Source: JAFMJV01 sp963814315 (GTDB lineage Bacteria; Chloroflexota; Limnocylindria; Limnocylindrales; CSP1-4). Taken from it: DNA of 64,000 nucleotides. The stretch lies in assembly GCA_963814315.1 (NCBI GenBank), contig CAWFCG010000003.1, positions 310,001 through 374,000 on the forward strand, given 5' to 3'. Position 1 is the stretch's first letter. Each line of letters starts with the position of its first letter. The translations under genes and the position numbers were made by a program. The notes below the pieces were generated by a model that did no database searches, had not been told where the DNA came from, and saw nothing but the letters and a program-made list of their open reading frames with translations. Shown one piece after another: positions 8,499 through 18,013 of this stretch.

Positions 8499-9125
8499 AT
8501 GACCACCGGCTGGATCCACCTCATCACCGGCTGCATGTTCAGCGGCAAGACCGACGAGATGCTGCGGCTGATCCGGCGTGCCGAGATCGCCGGCCGTCGC
8601 GTGCTGCTGGTGCGTCCGGCGATCGACAGTCGCACGGAGGCCGGCTCGGTCGAATCGCGTTCGGGTGTCACGTACCAGGCCCGCTCGGTGGCTGACAGCA
8701 GTGAGATCCCGCCCATCGTCACGTTCGAGCGCGCCTCGGTGGTGGCCATCGACGAGGCTCAGTTCTTCGATGCTGGCCTGCCCGAGATCGCCGAGCTGCT
8801 GGCGGCAGAGGGGCGCTCCGTGCTCATCAGCGGCCTCGACCAGGACTTCCTGGGCCGGCCGTTCAACTCCATGCCCACCCTGCTGGCGCTTGCCGATGAA
8901 GTGTCCAAGCTCACCGCCATCTGCACGGTCTGCGGTGCCGACGCCACGCGAACCCAGCGTCTGGTCGGTGGACGTCCGGCCGCTGCCGACGACCCGCTCA
9001 TCGTGGTGGGTGGCATGAACGATGACCGCTACGAGGCGCGTTGTCGCTCGCACCATGTGGTGGGGACCGCGCGCGGCGCGACATCGTCGCCGATCTGGGA
9101 AAGCCTCTCGAGTACCGATGAGTAG
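8499..9125 (+). CDS. tdk: Thymidine kinase (type II)
   Basis: A 208-residue cytoplasmic salvage enzyme that phosphorylates thymidine to dTMP with ATP. The P-loop GCMFSGKT lies at residues 11-18. The DEAQFF segment supplies the catalytic Glu, followed by ISGLDQDFLGRPF. A zinc-binding CTVCG pair is matched by later Cys/His residues in YEARCRSHH, and the substrate lasso carries VGG and YEARC. Length and order match family II enzymes. It stands between a secreted protein and a membrane protein with no metabolic link to either. Confidence 0.97.
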   Translation: MTTGWIHLITGCMFSGKTDEMLRLIRRAEIAGRRVLLVRPAIDSRTEAGSVESRSGVTYQARSVADSSEIPPIVTFERASVVAIDEAQFFDAGLPEIAELLAAEGRSVLISGLDQDFLGRPFNSMPTLLALADEVSKLTAICTVCGADATRTQRLVGGRPAAADDPLIVVGGMNDDRYEARCRSHHVVGTARGATSSPIWESLSSTDE

Positions 9126-9360
9126 AGGTCAGCGACCGCGGATCGGGTGCCACACCGCACCACACCGGCACTGACTGCTCCCTGCCACACCCCCGTGGCA
9201 CCATGGACCCCCAAGCGGGCCATGACCTCCGGCGAGTAGTCCCAGAGTGGTCTCGGTCCCAAAGTGTGGCTATCGATGCACCAGTCCAGCCGAACGCGCT
9301 GTCTGGAGGCCGACTCGAGCAGCAAACGCCAGGCTTGCCCCAATCAGAGGTATCCAGTTC

Positions 9361-9813
9361 ATGCGAGATCGCTCAATCGGCGTCACCGCACTCGCCTTCA
9401 GTGCGGTCATGGTGGCGCTCTACAGCCAGTACGCCGCCGTGGCATTGCTGCTGACGGGCTCGGTCTCTAACACTGCAGGTTCCTCTCTTGGCCCCATCAC
9501 CGTCATCACCGGCGCCCTGTTCATGGGCCTCACCGTCGCCGCCTACCTGGTGGGCTACGGCTTCTGGACCGGCAAGCATTGGTCCTGGGCCGGCGGCATG
9601 GTGGTCTTCGTGACGCTCGTCGCGGCCAGCTTCATCCTGTCGGTCATCTCGACCAACTTCACCTCGCTGGTCCTGCCGTCGATCGGGGCTATCGTGGCTA
9701 TGACCTATCTGCAGCGCTCGCCGGTCCGGCGCGAGTTGCTAGATGCGGAGACGCTTGAGGATGTGCCAGTCACCATGATGGGTGACCGCGCGGAGGCGAA
9801 GCTCGCCCACTAG
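9361..9813 (+). CDS. Small integral membrane protein, unknown function
   Basis: A 150-residue protein with about four hydrophobic segments: near residues 6-28 (SIGVTALAFSAVMVALYSQ), 45-65 (ITGALFMGLTVAAYLVGYGF), 75-95 (GGMVVFVTLVAASFILSVIS) and 100-115. A charged cytoplasmic tail ends in GDRAEAKLAH. The ATG at 9361 is chosen because it begins directly before the first membrane segment and has CAGAGG about 10 nt upstream; the longer frame from 9247 adds an Arg-rich, shadow-like extension. I do not recognise the family. The 235 nt between tdk and this gene hold nothing I can identify. Confidence 0.75.
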   Translation: MRDRSIGVTALAFSAVMVALYSQYAAVALLLTGSVSNTAGSSLGPITVITGALFMGLTVAAYLVGYGFWTGKHWSWAGGMVVFVTLVAASFILSVISTNFTSLVLPSIGAIVAMTYLQRSPVRRELLDAETLEDVPVTMMGDRAEAKLAH

Positions 9814-9825
9814 GCGCACCGGCCC

Positions 9826-9831
9826 TATCAT
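9826..9831 (+). promoter_or_regulatory. -10 hexamer of probable leaderless pcrA transcript
   Basis: TATCAT ends 7 nt before the GTG start at 9839, with no Shine-Dalgarno sequence. It lies in the 25-nt gap after the preceding stop. Confidence 0.55.
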
Positions 9832-9838
9832 CGGGTGA

Positions 9839-12652
9839 GTGCCGGATCCCAAGGATGGCGCACCAGCGGGTCCGCCGCTGCCGCCCGACCCAGTAGCTCC
9901 CTCGTTCGACGGTTTCTTCGCGCCACATGAGCTGGCGCCGCCGCCGTCCGACGATGACGCGCCGCTTCCCGAGCCGGGCGGTGAGGACGACGAGCCCGCG
10001 GGGTCCGATGGCCCAGCGCCGCAGCGCTTCGAGCCGGCCGCCGAGCCTGCCAATGACGACGAATGGTTCTCGGTGGTCGCCGCCACCGCGGGCGTATCAG
10101 CTCCGGCACGTCCAGGGCTCAGCGACCAGGCCCGAGCCAAGCAAGCGGGCGACGCCAAGAAGCTGGCTGCGTCCATCGTCAAGCGCCTCAACCCCGAGCA
10201 GGCTCGCGCCGTCACCGCCACCCAGGGGCCGCTATTGATCCTGGCCGGTGCGGGTTCCGGCAAGACGCGCGTCCTGGCCCATCGCATCGCCTATCTGGTC
10301 GGCGTCGAAGGCGTCAAGCCCTGGCAGATCCTGGCGGTGACCTTCACCAACAAGGCGGCCGCGGAGATGCGCGAGCGCATCCTGGCGCTGGTCGGTGACG
10401 AGGGGGCCAAGGTGGCCATGGGCACCTTCCATGCCCTTTGCGCGCGTGTCCTCCGGCGAGATGGCGCCGCCATCGGGATCGACCCGCGCTTCGCCATCTA
10501 TGACACGGACGACCAGACCGGCATCGTCAAGGCTGTCCTGCGTGACCTTGAGCTGCAGGGCACCGGCGAGCTGCGACCCGCAGCCGTGCTCTCCGCCATC
10601 AGTCGCTGGAAGAACGACATGGTCAGCCCATTCGAGGCTGACGAGAGCGCCAGTGGCTATCTTGAGGCGCAGTACGCCAAGGCCTACGCCCGCTACGCCA
10701 CGCGCCTGAAGGCGGCGGCTGCGCTCGACTTCGACGACCTGCTCACCGAGGCCGTGCGGCTCTTCGATGAGGCACCGGCGGTCCTGGCCCACTACCAGCA
10801 GCGCTGGCGCTACCTGCACGTCGACGAGTACCAGGACACCAACCGGGCCCAATACCTGTGGGTCAAGGCGCTCGCTCGGGAGCATCGCAACCTCGCGGTG
10901 GTCGGGGACGACGACCAGTCCATCTACAGCTGGCGTGGTGCCGACCTGCGCAACATCCTCGACTTCGAAGCCGACTATCCCGAGGCCGCGGTGGTGAAGC
11001 TGGAGCAGAACTATCGCTCCACCCAGCTCATCCTCGACGCTGCCCATGCGGTGGTGGCGCGCAATGAGGACCGCAAGGACAAGAAGCTCTGGACCGAGAA
11101 TCCACGCGGCCAGCTCATCGAACGCTTCGAGGCCGACCGCGAGGATGAGGAAGCTGAGTGGGTGGCCCGCCAGATCGAGGCCCTGGTGGCCGGACGGGGC
11201 AGCGCCGGCTCGATCCTTTCGCGCCGGGCCGACGACGGCGATGAACAGGTGTACCGCCTCCAGGACGTGGCCGTGATGTACCGCACCAACGCCCAGAGCC
11301 GCGCCATCGAGGAGGCCTTCCTGCGCTATGGGCTGCGCTACCAGCTGGTGGGTGGCACGCGCTTCTACCAGCGCCGCGAGATCAAGGATGCCCTGGCCTA
11401 CCTGCGCTGCCTGCGCAACGATCACGACGTGGCCGCCTTCGAGCGCATCGTCAACGTCCCGCCTCGCGGCATCGGGGGGCGGTCGCTGGAAGCCTTGCGG
11501 TCGCTGGCAGAGGCTCGTGTTTCCGACTACTGGGCCGCCCTTGCGGCGGTGGCCGCGGGCGAGGGCGAGCTGACGCCACGCGCCCGCAATGCGCTCATCG
11601 CCTTCCGTACTCTCATCGAGCGGCTGCGCTCGCGTGTCGGTCTGATGGCGTTGCCGGAGCTGCTGGACACCGCCCTGGAGGAGAGCGGCTATCGCGCCAT
11701 GCTCATGGATGGCTCGCAGGACGGCGAGGATCGCTGGGCCAACCTGATCGAGCTGCGCGAGGTGGTCGATCGCTATGGCGATCTCGATCCGGTCGATGCC
11801 CTCGACCGCTTGCTGGAGGAGACGGCCCTGGTGGCCGACCAGGACGCCTACGCCGGAGATGCTGACAAGGTGACTCTCATCACCCTGCACGCGGCCAAGG
11901 GCCTGGAGTTCGATGTGGTCTTCATCTCCGGGCTCGAAGAGGGGGTCTTCCCGCATGCGCGGGCACTGGACGATCCGCGCCAGATGGAGGAAGAGCGCCG
12001 GCTGGCGTATGTCGGGCTCACGCGAGCCAGGCGCCGGCTCTACCTCACCCATGCGGCACAGCGCGCCACCTGGGGCCGATCGGGCTTCAGCGTGCCTAGC
12101 CGCTTCCTGCTGGAGATCCCTGAAGAGCTGATGCACGGCCCGCGCCTGGTCTCGCTCGACGAAGACGATGACCAGCGGCCATACGACGAGCGGAGCGGCT
12201 ACGACCTCTCCTCGGTCATCGGTCGTCGAGCCTCTGACACCCGCCTGGTTGGTCGACCACCGGTCGGGCCCCGCGCTGGCAAGCGTCTGCCGCCGGGTGG
12301 CGGGTATACGCCTGCGCCGGGCGCTCCACGCGCGGGTCAGACCTTCCGCACCTCTCGAGACCTCGCCGCGCGGCGCGAGTCCTACTACGGACGCGTCGAT
12401 GCAGCTGACGCCGAACAAACGGTCCAGCCGGTGCCTGCCCCGGCCGACGAGTGGCGCCTGCCCCCCGAGACGACCGTGCCCGGTGAGCGTCGTTACCGCG
12501 ACGGCCAGAGGGTGCGTCACCGGGTCTTCGGCGTCGGTCAGGTCGTGTCCACCAAGCTCACGCGCAACGACGAGGAAGTCACGGTGGCCTTCCCGGAGAA
12601 GGGCATCAAGAAGGTCATGGCCAGCATGGCCGGCCTTGAGGTCCTCGGCTAG
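9839..12652 (+). CDS. pcrA: ATP-dependent DNA helicase PcrA/UvrD
   Basis: A 937-residue superfamily 1A 3'-5' helicase used in nucleotide excision repair, replication restart and rolling-circle replication. All helicase motifs are visible: I (ILAGAGSGKTRVL), Ia (TFTNKAAAEMRERI), II (VDEYQDTN), III (GDDDQSIYSWRGA), V (LITLHAAKGLEFDVVF) and VI (RRLAYVGLTRARRRLYLTH). A C-terminal Tudor-like module (GQRVRHRVFGVGQVVSTK) is the PcrA segment that contacts RNA polymerase in other bacteria. It is longer than the usual ~730 residues because of a ~120-residue acidic, Pro-rich, presumably disordered N-terminus and a Pro/Gly-rich linker before the Tudor module. The GTG start is supported by the leaderless-type -10 element. 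Confidence 0.96.
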   Translation: MPDPKDGAPAGPPLPPDPVAPSFDGFFAPHELAPPPSDDDAPLPEPGGEDDEPAGSDGPAPQRFEPAAEPANDDEWFSVVAATAGVSAPARPGLSDQARAKQAGDAKKLAASIVKRLNPEQARAVTATQGPLLILAGAGSGKTRVLAHRIAYLVGVEGVKPWQILAVTFTNKAAAEMRERILALVGDEGAKVAMGTFHALCARVLRRDGAAIGIDPRFAIYDTDDQTGIVKAVLRDLELQGTGELRPAAVLSAISRWKNDMVSPFEADESASGYLEAQYAKAYARYATRLKAAAALDFDDLLTEAVRLFDEAPAVLAHYQQRWRYLHVDEYQDTNRAQYLWVKALAREHRNLAVVGDDDQSIYSWRGADLRNILDFEADYPEAAVVKLEQNYRSTQLILDAAHAVVARNEDRKDKKLWTENPRGQLIERFEADREDEEAEWVARQIEALVAGRGSAGSILSRRADDGDEQVYRLQDVAVMYRTNAQSRAIEEAFLRYGLRYQLVGGTRFYQRREIKDALAYLRCLRNDHDVAAFERIVNVPPRGIGGRSLEALRSLAEARVSDYWAALAAVAAGEGELTPRARNALIAFRTLIERLRSRVGLMALPELLDTALEESGYRAMLMDGSQDGEDRWANLIELREVVDRYGDLDPVDALDRLLEETALVADQDAYAGDADKVTLITLHAAKGLEFDVVFISGLEEGVFPHARALDDPRQMEEERRLAYVGLTRARRRLYLTHAAQRATWGRSGFSVPSRFLLEIPEELMHGPRLVSLDEDDDQRPYDERSGYDLSSVIGRRASDTRLVGRPPVGPRAGKRLPPGGGYTPAPGAPRAGQTFRTSRDLAARRESYYGRVDAADAEQTVQPVPAPADEWRLPPETTVPGERRYRDGQRVRHRVFGVGQVVSTKLTRNDEEVTVAFPEKGIKKVMASMAGLEVLG

Positions 12653-12730
12653 GCCCAGATAGCCGTGAACCTGGCTGGTCGTCACTTGACCGAGCGTGAG
12701 ACCATATGGCCGACTTGAGAGGGAACGCCG

Positions 12731-13021
12731 ATGTCTTTCCAGGCCTATCTCGACAACATCGAGGACAAGACCGGCCTCACACCGAAGCAGTTCATCCGCC
12801 TCGCGGCTGAGAAGGGTTACGACGACCCCGCCACCAAGGCTGGAGTCATCGTCGCTTGGCTGGCGGCTGACTACGGCCTGGGTCGTGGACATGCGATGGC
12901 ACTTGTCCACGTCATCAAGACGGGTCCCCGGATCGACCCTAAACATGTCGGCACCGAGGGTAGCCATCGTGATGCCTCCGACCTGCTCTGGCTCGATGGC
13001 AAGGCCACCAAGCTTGCGTAG
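12731..13021 (+). CDS. DUF4287 domain protein
   Basis: A 96-residue protein that is almost entirely a DUF4287 domain: MSFQAYLDNIEDKTGLTPKQ at the start, then TKAGVIVAWLAADYGLGRGH and ALVHVIK. The biochemical function of the family is unknown; members are often paired with DUF5655. It is likely cytoplasmic and helical. A purine-rich GAGAGGGAA about 9 nt before the ATG at 12731 serves as ribosome binding site. It lies between pcrA and the ABC exporter operon and is not obviously linked to either. Confidence 0.88.
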   Translation: MSFQAYLDNIEDKTGLTPKQFIRLAAEKGYDDPATKAGVIVAWLAADYGLGRGHAMALVHVIKTGPRIDPKHVGTEGSHRDASDLLWLDGKATKLA

Positions 13022-13085
13022 TCAGCGCGCCCGGCTCGGCAACCAGCCACCGCCAGCCGACACGGAGATCGATATCGGCGCGCCG

Positions 13086-14018
13086 ATGCTCGTGTGTTCG
13101 GACCTTCGCAAGCGCTACGGCGAGCGCGTCGCGGTCGATGGTGTCAGCTTCCACATCTCTCGCGGCGAGACCTACGGACTGCTGGGACCAAATGGTGCCG
13201 GCAAGACCACCACCATCGCCATGGTCTGCGGACTGACGGAGCGCAACGGCGGGACCATCATGGTGGCTGGTCGCCCCATGGCTATCGACGCTACCGAGGC
13301 CAAGGCGGACATCGGCTATGTGCCCCAGGACCTGGCCATCTACCCCGACCTCACAGCACGAGAGAACCTGCGCTTCTTCGGTCGGCTGCAACGCTTGAGC
13401 GGTCGGCATCTGGACGGGCGCGTCGCGGCGGTGTTGGAGCTGACTGGTCTGGCTGATCGTGCTGACGAACGCACGCAGGCGTATTCGGGCGGCATGAAGC
13501 GGCGGCTCAACATCGGTATCGGCCTGTTGCACGAGCCGCGCCTGCTCGTTCTCGATGAGCCCACCGTGGGTGTGGACCCACAGAGCCGCAACGCCATCCT
13601 CGAAGCGGTCGCCGACCTGGGTCGGGGCGGGATGTCCATCCTCTACACGACCCACTATATGGAGGAAGCCGAGCGTCTTTGCGATCGTATCGGCATCATC
13701 GACGAAGGCAGGATCCTGGCCGAGGGAACCCGCCGCGAGCTGGTCGCCACCGTGGGCCAGAAGGACCACGTCACGCTCACAGCCAGTGGTGAGGTTCGTG
13801 CAGCAGCCGATGCGCTCGGCAGTCTCGAGCGCATCGACAAGGTCACCACCACCGAGGACGGCGGCATCGAGGTCGTGGCTGAGGATGCGCGCACCTTCCT
13901 GCCGCAGATCATCGAGACGACGGCCGCTGCCGGCGCCACCATCAATAGCGTCGAGGTCAGCCAGCCGGACCTGGAGGCCGTGTTCCTGCACCTCACCGGC
14001 AAGGCACTGCGGGACTAG
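13086..14018 (+). CDS. ABC-2 exporter, ATP-binding protein
   Basis: A 310-residue ATPase of the DrrA/LnrL type that powers export by the two following permeases. It shows Walker A (GPNGAGKTT), the Q-loop (YVPQDLAIYPDLTARENL), the signature YSGGMKRRLNIG, Walker B (LLVLDEPTVGVDP) and the H-loop (YTTHYMEEAERL). The C-terminal ~80 residues form the variable accessory domain of this class. The frame is open from 12696, but the earlier part overlaps the DUF4287 gene; the ATG at 13086 places LVCSDLRKRYG at the usual distance from Walker A. Related systems export linearmycin-like antibiotics or lipids; the substrate here is unknown. Confidence 0.92.
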   Translation: MLVCSDLRKRYGERVAVDGVSFHISRGETYGLLGPNGAGKTTTIAMVCGLTERNGGTIMVAGRPMAIDATEAKADIGYVPQDLAIYPDLTARENLRFFGRLQRLSGRHLDGRVAAVLELTGLADRADERTQAYSGGMKRRLNIGIGLLHEPRLLVLDEPTVGVDPQSRNAILEAVADLGRGGMSILYTTHYMEEAERLCDRIGIIDEGRILAEGTRRELVATVGQKDHVTLTASGEVRAAADALGSLERIDKVTTTEDGGIEVVAEDARTFLPQIIETTAAAGATINSVEVSQPDLEAVFLHLTGKALRD

Positions 14019-14035
14019 GGGACCCCGGCCGGCAC

Positions 14036-15217
14036 ATGCCCGCAGCGCTCGACATCGCCGCCAAGGACCTCCGGCAACGCCTTCGCGACCGCTCGGCGAT
14101 CCTCATCGCCATCGTCGCGCCGTTCAGTCTGGCGGTCCTGTTCTCCGTGATGCTCGGTGGTCTTGACGCGGGCTTCCATGCCCACTGGGCTATCGTCGAT
14201 CTCGATGGCGGCGAGGTCACGCTGGCCCTCGTTGAGGGACCGCTCGCAGCTATGGAGGCGGCCGACGTCGTCAGCCTGACGTACTTGCCCGATGCGGCAG
14301 CTGCTCGGGAAGTGGTCGACCAGGGCAGCGCGGACACGGCGATCGTCATCCCGGCAGGTTTCTCAGCCTCGGCTACGGGTGGTGGAGGTGGCAGGATCGA
14401 GCTCATCAGCAACCCTGATGCCAGCATCTCTGCACAGGTCGCGCAATCGGTGTTGTCGGGCTTCACATCCCAGGTCGATGCCGTCGGACTGGCCGTCGCG
14501 ACCGCGCTCTTCGAGACCGGAGGGCTGCCCGATCTGGCAACCACCGAGACTCTGGCCCGTCTGGCGCAGGAGATGCCCGACACGATCACCGTGGTCGACG
14601 ATGCCGCTCGTGGTCGTACCGCATCGACCTCGACCTACTACGCCGCGGCGATGGCGATCCTGTTCGTCTTCCTGGGGGCCCAGTTCGGGGTTACCAGCCT
14701 GCTGACCGAAAAACGCACCAAGACGCTGTCACGCATGGTCGCGGCGCCACTCAAACCGTTCTCGATCGTGGTCGGGAAGTCCCTCGTTTCGATGATCCTC
14801 GCGGTCGTGTCGATGAGTGTGATCGTCTTCGGTACTGCCATGCTGCTGGGCGCACGCTGGGGCGATCCGGTAGCGCTCTCGCTGCTCATCTTCGCGGCGA
14901 GTCTCGCGGCCACCGGCATCGCGCTCTTGGCGGTGGGGTTCGCCAGGAGCGAGGACCAGGCCGGCTCGCTGGTGGCCATCGTGACCATCTCGCTGGCTGT
15001 GCTCGGCGGCTCGTTCTTTCCGGTGGCGCAAGGGCCTGGCATCATGTCGCAACTCAGCCGGCTGACGCCGCATCACTGGTTCCTCGAAGGCGTTGATGAC
15101 ATCGCCACCGGCGGGGACATCGTCAGCGCCGTCGGGCCCATCGCAGTGCTGTCGGTCATCGGTCTCGTGGCGGGCGGGGTGGGGATGTGGCGGGTTCGCC
15201 GGGTGGTGGTCTCGTGA
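14036..15217 (+). CDS. ABC-2 exporter, permease subunit 1
   Basis: A 393-residue membrane protein of the ABC-2 family. It has one N-terminal membrane helix (AILIAIVAPFSLAVLFSVML), a large extracytoplasmic domain of about 170 residues, and a C-terminal block of five hydrophobic helices from about residue 200 (YYAAAMAILFVFLGAQFGV onward). The conserved ABC-2 segment LTEKRTKTLSRMVAAPL follows the second helix, and the late LSRLTPHHWFLEGVDDI motif is typical. It starts 17 nt after the ATPase stop and overlaps the second permease by one base, so the three genes form an operon. Confidence 0.9.
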   Translation: MPAALDIAAKDLRQRLRDRSAILIAIVAPFSLAVLFSVMLGGLDAGFHAHWAIVDLDGGEVTLALVEGPLAAMEAADVVSLTYLPDAAAAREVVDQGSADTAIVIPAGFSASATGGGGGRIELISNPDASISAQVAQSVLSGFTSQVDAVGLAVATALFETGGLPDLATTETLARLAQEMPDTITVVDDAARGRTASTSTYYAAAMAILFVFLGAQFGVTSLLTEKRTKTLSRMVAAPLKPFSIVVGKSLVSMILAVVSMSVIVFGTAMLLGARWGDPVALSLLIFAASLAATGIALLAVGFARSEDQAGSLVAIVTISLAVLGGSFFPVAQGPGIMSQLSRLTPHHWFLEGVDDIATGGDIVSAVGPIAVLSVIGLVAGGVGMWRVRRVVVS

Positions 15218-16383
15218 TGGCCACGTTCGATATCGCGCGCGTCAACCTGCTGCGGACCTTGCGCGACCGCCCCAACCTCTTCTTCGTGTTCCTGCTGCCG
15301 CTGATCATCATCGTGGCGCTGGGTGCGATGTACGGCGGCTTCGGCGTGAACCGACTAGGCATCGTCAGCGTCGGCTCCGGCTCGCTCGGTGCCGACCTGG
15401 TATCCCTTCTCGAAGTCGGTGATCTGAGTATCGAGATCTCGGAGTACGACAGCCGCGAGGATCTGCGGGCCGCGGTCGAGGACGGGGCGATCGGAGCCGG
15501 TTTGGTCATCCCGGATGGATACGATGAGGTCCTGCGTCGAAACCGGGTGGCGGAGCTGCTGATGATCGCCCGACCAGAGGATCGCATGTCCGCTCTGCGC
15601 CAGGGTGTGGAGGCCGCCGCGGCCAGACAGTCCGCCCAGGTCCGTGCCGCGCATGTGGCAGTGGAGCACGCCGGTTCGGGCTTCGCGACCGCGCTCGAAC
15701 GCGCCCGCATGACCCAGGCGGCGTTGCCCGGAGTCGATGTGGTCGCGACCAGCGTGGGCACATCCGTCTTCCCAGCCGCTGCCGGGCCTTTCGCCCTGGG
15801 CGCGCAAAGCCAGGTCGTCCTGTTCATGTTCCTGACCTCGATGACGGCCGCCACGCAGCTCGTCCTCAGCCGCGACCTGGGCGTATCCCGACGTATGCTC
15901 GCGACGCGGACGCCCGTGCGCGCCATCCTTCTTGGCGAGCTCCTGGGTCGCTTCGCCGTGGCGATGATGCAGGGCGTCTTCATCGTGCTCGTCTCATCGC
16001 TGCTGTTCGGCGTGACCTGGGGTGACCTGCTCGGTGCCACCCTGGTGGTCGTGCTCTTCGCCCTGGTCGGCACGGGTACGGCCATGATCATCGGAGTCTT
16101 CGCCCGCAACCCCGACCAAGCCGGCACCATCGGCGTGGTCGCGGGCATGGTCCTGGGCGCCATCGGTGGAGCCATGGTGCCGGCCGAGCTGTTCAGCGAG
16201 CCCATGACCACGCTCTCCCGGTTGACGCCGCACGCTTGGGCCATCGATGCCATGCGCGATCTGGCGTTCCGTGGCGCCGGGGTCGCTGACATCCTCAGCC
16301 AGCTGGCAGTGCTCGCGACGATGGCGCTGGGGTTGGTGCTCATCGGGACTTGGGGCCTGCGCCGCTCGCTGACGCGGGGATAG
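15217..16383 (+). CDS. ABC-2 exporter, permease subunit 2
   Basis: A 388-residue paralogue of the preceding permease with the same layout: an N-terminal helix (LFFVFLLPLIIIVALGAMY), an extracytoplasmic domain, then a helix block starting at SQVVLFMFLTSMTAATQLV and ending in LSRLTPHAWAIDAMRDLAF. The ATG at 15217 shares its A with the TGA of subunit 1; GTG at 15214 is also possible. The two permeases presumably heterodimerise over an ATPase dimer. Its stop lies 15 nt from the stop of the opposing sulfatase-fold gene. Confidence 0.9.
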   Translation: MATFDIARVNLLRTLRDRPNLFFVFLLPLIIIVALGAMYGGFGVNRLGIVSVGSGSLGADLVSLLEVGDLSIEISEYDSREDLRAAVEDGAIGAGLVIPDGYDEVLRRNRVAELLMIARPEDRMSALRQGVEAAAARQSAQVRAAHVAVEHAGSGFATALERARMTQAALPGVDVVATSVGTSVFPAAAGPFALGAQSQVVLFMFLTSMTAATQLVLSRDLGVSRRMLATRTPVRAILLGELLGRFAVAMMQGVFIVLVSSLLFGVTWGDLLGATLVVVLFALVGTGTAMIIGVFARNPDQAGTIGVVAGMVLGAIGGAMVPAELFSEPMTTLSRLTPHAWAIDAMRDLAFRGAGVADILSQLAVLATMALGLVLIGTWGLRRSLTRG

Positions 16384-16398
16384 CTGGGGCGCAGGAGG

Positions 16399-17961
16399 CT
16401 AGCCGTCGGGCGGCGCACTCCCTCCCGTAGGCGTGCTCCCTCCGGGTAGCGGCAGCACGTCAGTGACGTCCTTGAAGGTGTACAGGTCGACCTTTGGGTC
16501 TGGCCAGCCATAGGAGCGATTGGGCAGGTTCGGCAGATCGGCGCCGAAGTATTCGCGCAGGATCATGCGAAAGACGTTGACGCCGCTGTCGTCAGCGGGG
16601 ACCTGGTAGTCGAGGTCGGGCAGGTAATACGCGCGCAGCGTACCCAGGCGGATGCCGTAGGTCTCAGGGCTGCCGTCGACGCAGTCGACCTCGTAGCACA
16701 GGTAGGGCCCCTCATCGGCCGTGATGATGATGATGGGGTCTTCTTCGTCAGGCCCGGCAAGCAGCTTGGCCACGATCTCGTCGATCTTCTGATTGGTGAA
16801 CTCCAGCTGCTGGGCGTAGAGCTCGGCTTCACTCTTTTGCTTGGCTTCGGCCTCCAGCACGAACCGTCCGTCCTTGGCCAGGACGTAGGGGGTATGCGGC
16901 ATCAGGATGTGGGCGAAGACGAACTTGCGGCCGGGAACGTCAGCCAGGTGCTCGACCTGTCGGATGGCGAACAGTGCCTGGTCGCGATGCTGTGTGCGAG
17001 AGTGCGTGTCCTCCGGCGCCACGCCGGCCAGCCGCTCCAGCGCCGGCAGCATCGTAGTCTCGCGCAGCACTGTGTCGAACTCGGTGGTCTTGCCCAGCGC
17101 CAGGACCTCGTCGGCGATGGGACTGCTGGCCGTCGGATCCCACCACGCGCCCAGGTGGTAGTAGCGGTAGCCCTGCGAACGAAGGAACTGTCCGACCTCG
17201 TGGCGGGAGAGCCGCTCTCGCACCGGGGTGCGGTCGGTCGAGGCGCCGTCCATGGCGGCCGCCAAGTCGTCGTGGTAGCGCATGTTCAGCATCGCCGCGA
17301 GGCTGAAGTCGCTGGCGTGGTAATTGGCACGCGCTCCGGGGATGACCTGGAACCCGGCCGCCTCAAGGTCGGGGTAGAGGTCGTTGTCGATGCCGAACCG
17401 TTCCTTGAGCGACCAGTCGGAACCGTAGCGGTCGAAGACGAGGAAGTAGATGTCGCGATCCGGTCGACGCGTCGCCTCGATGGCGCTGCTGGCAGCGACC
17501 GGCTCGCCTGCCGATGCACGCACGGCCCGCCCCGACTCGGCCGGGACGATGGTCACCAGCGTGACGGCGACCAGCACCAAACCGAAGAGGTTGAGCGCCG
17601 TGGTGACGCCGGGGAGCGAGCCCCGTGCCCGCCAGGCGTAGATGCCGACTGTCACCATCAGCAGAGCCCAGGCCAGGAGTTGGACGGTCTCATCCGCGAC
17701 GGCGTCCTCCAACTGCGATCCCGCGTGGCCGAAGAATGCGAATGCCAGCACGATCGCACCCGCCAACAACGCCCCGCGTCGCAGGTCTCGATACAGGAGG
17801 GCACATGCAGCCAGCACGACCGTGGTCACGACCAAGGCCACCGCCAGGGGCCGCCACAGCTCAGACAGCAGGACTTCGCTGATGTTCGCGGCGTACACGA
17901 ACAGCACCGCGTAGGCTGCCAGTAGGAGCGGGTACAGCGGCAGACGAGCGAGGATCCTCAT
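16399..17961 (-). CDS. Membrane-anchored sulfatase-fold (LTA synthase-like) protein
   Basis: A 520-residue protein. It has about five N-terminal membrane helices (roughly residues 8-150) followed by an alkaline-phosphatase-superfamily domain facing outward. The domain begins with DIYFLVFDRYGSDWSL, whose Asp corresponds to a metal ligand in sulfatases. It continues with FVFAHILMPHTPYVL and IIIITADEGPY, placed like the C-terminal metal-binding motif. The nucleophile Thr/Ser expected after the first metal ligand is not obvious. Members of the superfamily transfer glycerol- or ethanolamine-phosphate or hydrolyse sulfate esters; the substrate is unknown. ATG at 17961 is preferred to longer starts, which overlap ligA upstream sequence; a TACGTT hexamer lies 10 nt before it. 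Confidence 0.75.
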   Translation of the reverse strand: MRILARLPLYPLLLAAYAVLFVYAANISEVLLSELWRPLAVALVVTTVVLAACALLYRDLRRGALLAGAIVLAFAFFGHAGSQLEDAVADETVQLLAWALLMVTVGIYAWRARGSLPGVTTALNLFGLVLVAVTLVTIVPAESGRAVRASAGEPVAASSAIEATRRPDRDIYFLVFDRYGSDWSLKERFGIDNDLYPDLEAAGFQVIPGARANYHASDFSLAAMLNMRYHDDLAAAMDGASTDRTPVRERLSRHEVGQFLRSQGYRYYHLGAWWDPTASSPIADEVLALGKTTEFDTVLRETTMLPALERLAGVAPEDTHSRTQHRDQALFAIRQVEHLADVPGRKFVFAHILMPHTPYVLAKDGRFVLEAEAKQKSEAELYAQQLEFTNQKIDEIVAKLLAGPDEEDPIIIITADEGPYLCYEVDCVDGSPETYGIRLGTLRAYYLPDLDYQVPADDSGVNVFRMILREYFGADLPNLPNRSYGWPDPKVDLYTFKDVTDVLPLPGGSTPTGGSAPPDG

Positions 17962-17999
17962 GGCTCGCGGCAACGTAGCACGAGTGGCGCCGATGGACC

Positions 18000-18005
18000 T
18001 ATGCT
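18000..18005 (+). promoter_or_regulatory. -10 hexamer of probable leaderless ligA transcript
   Basis: TATGCT ends 8 nt before the ATG at 18014. It helps choose that start over the in-frame ATG at 17993, which would precede the hexamer. Confidence 0.55.
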
Positions 18006-18013
18006 CGGCCCTG

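Noticed and set aside
10232..12967. A 911-codon open frame on the minus strand
   Set aside because: It lies wholly antisense to pcrA, which has every helicase motif. Long antisense frames are expected in GC-rich coding DNA.
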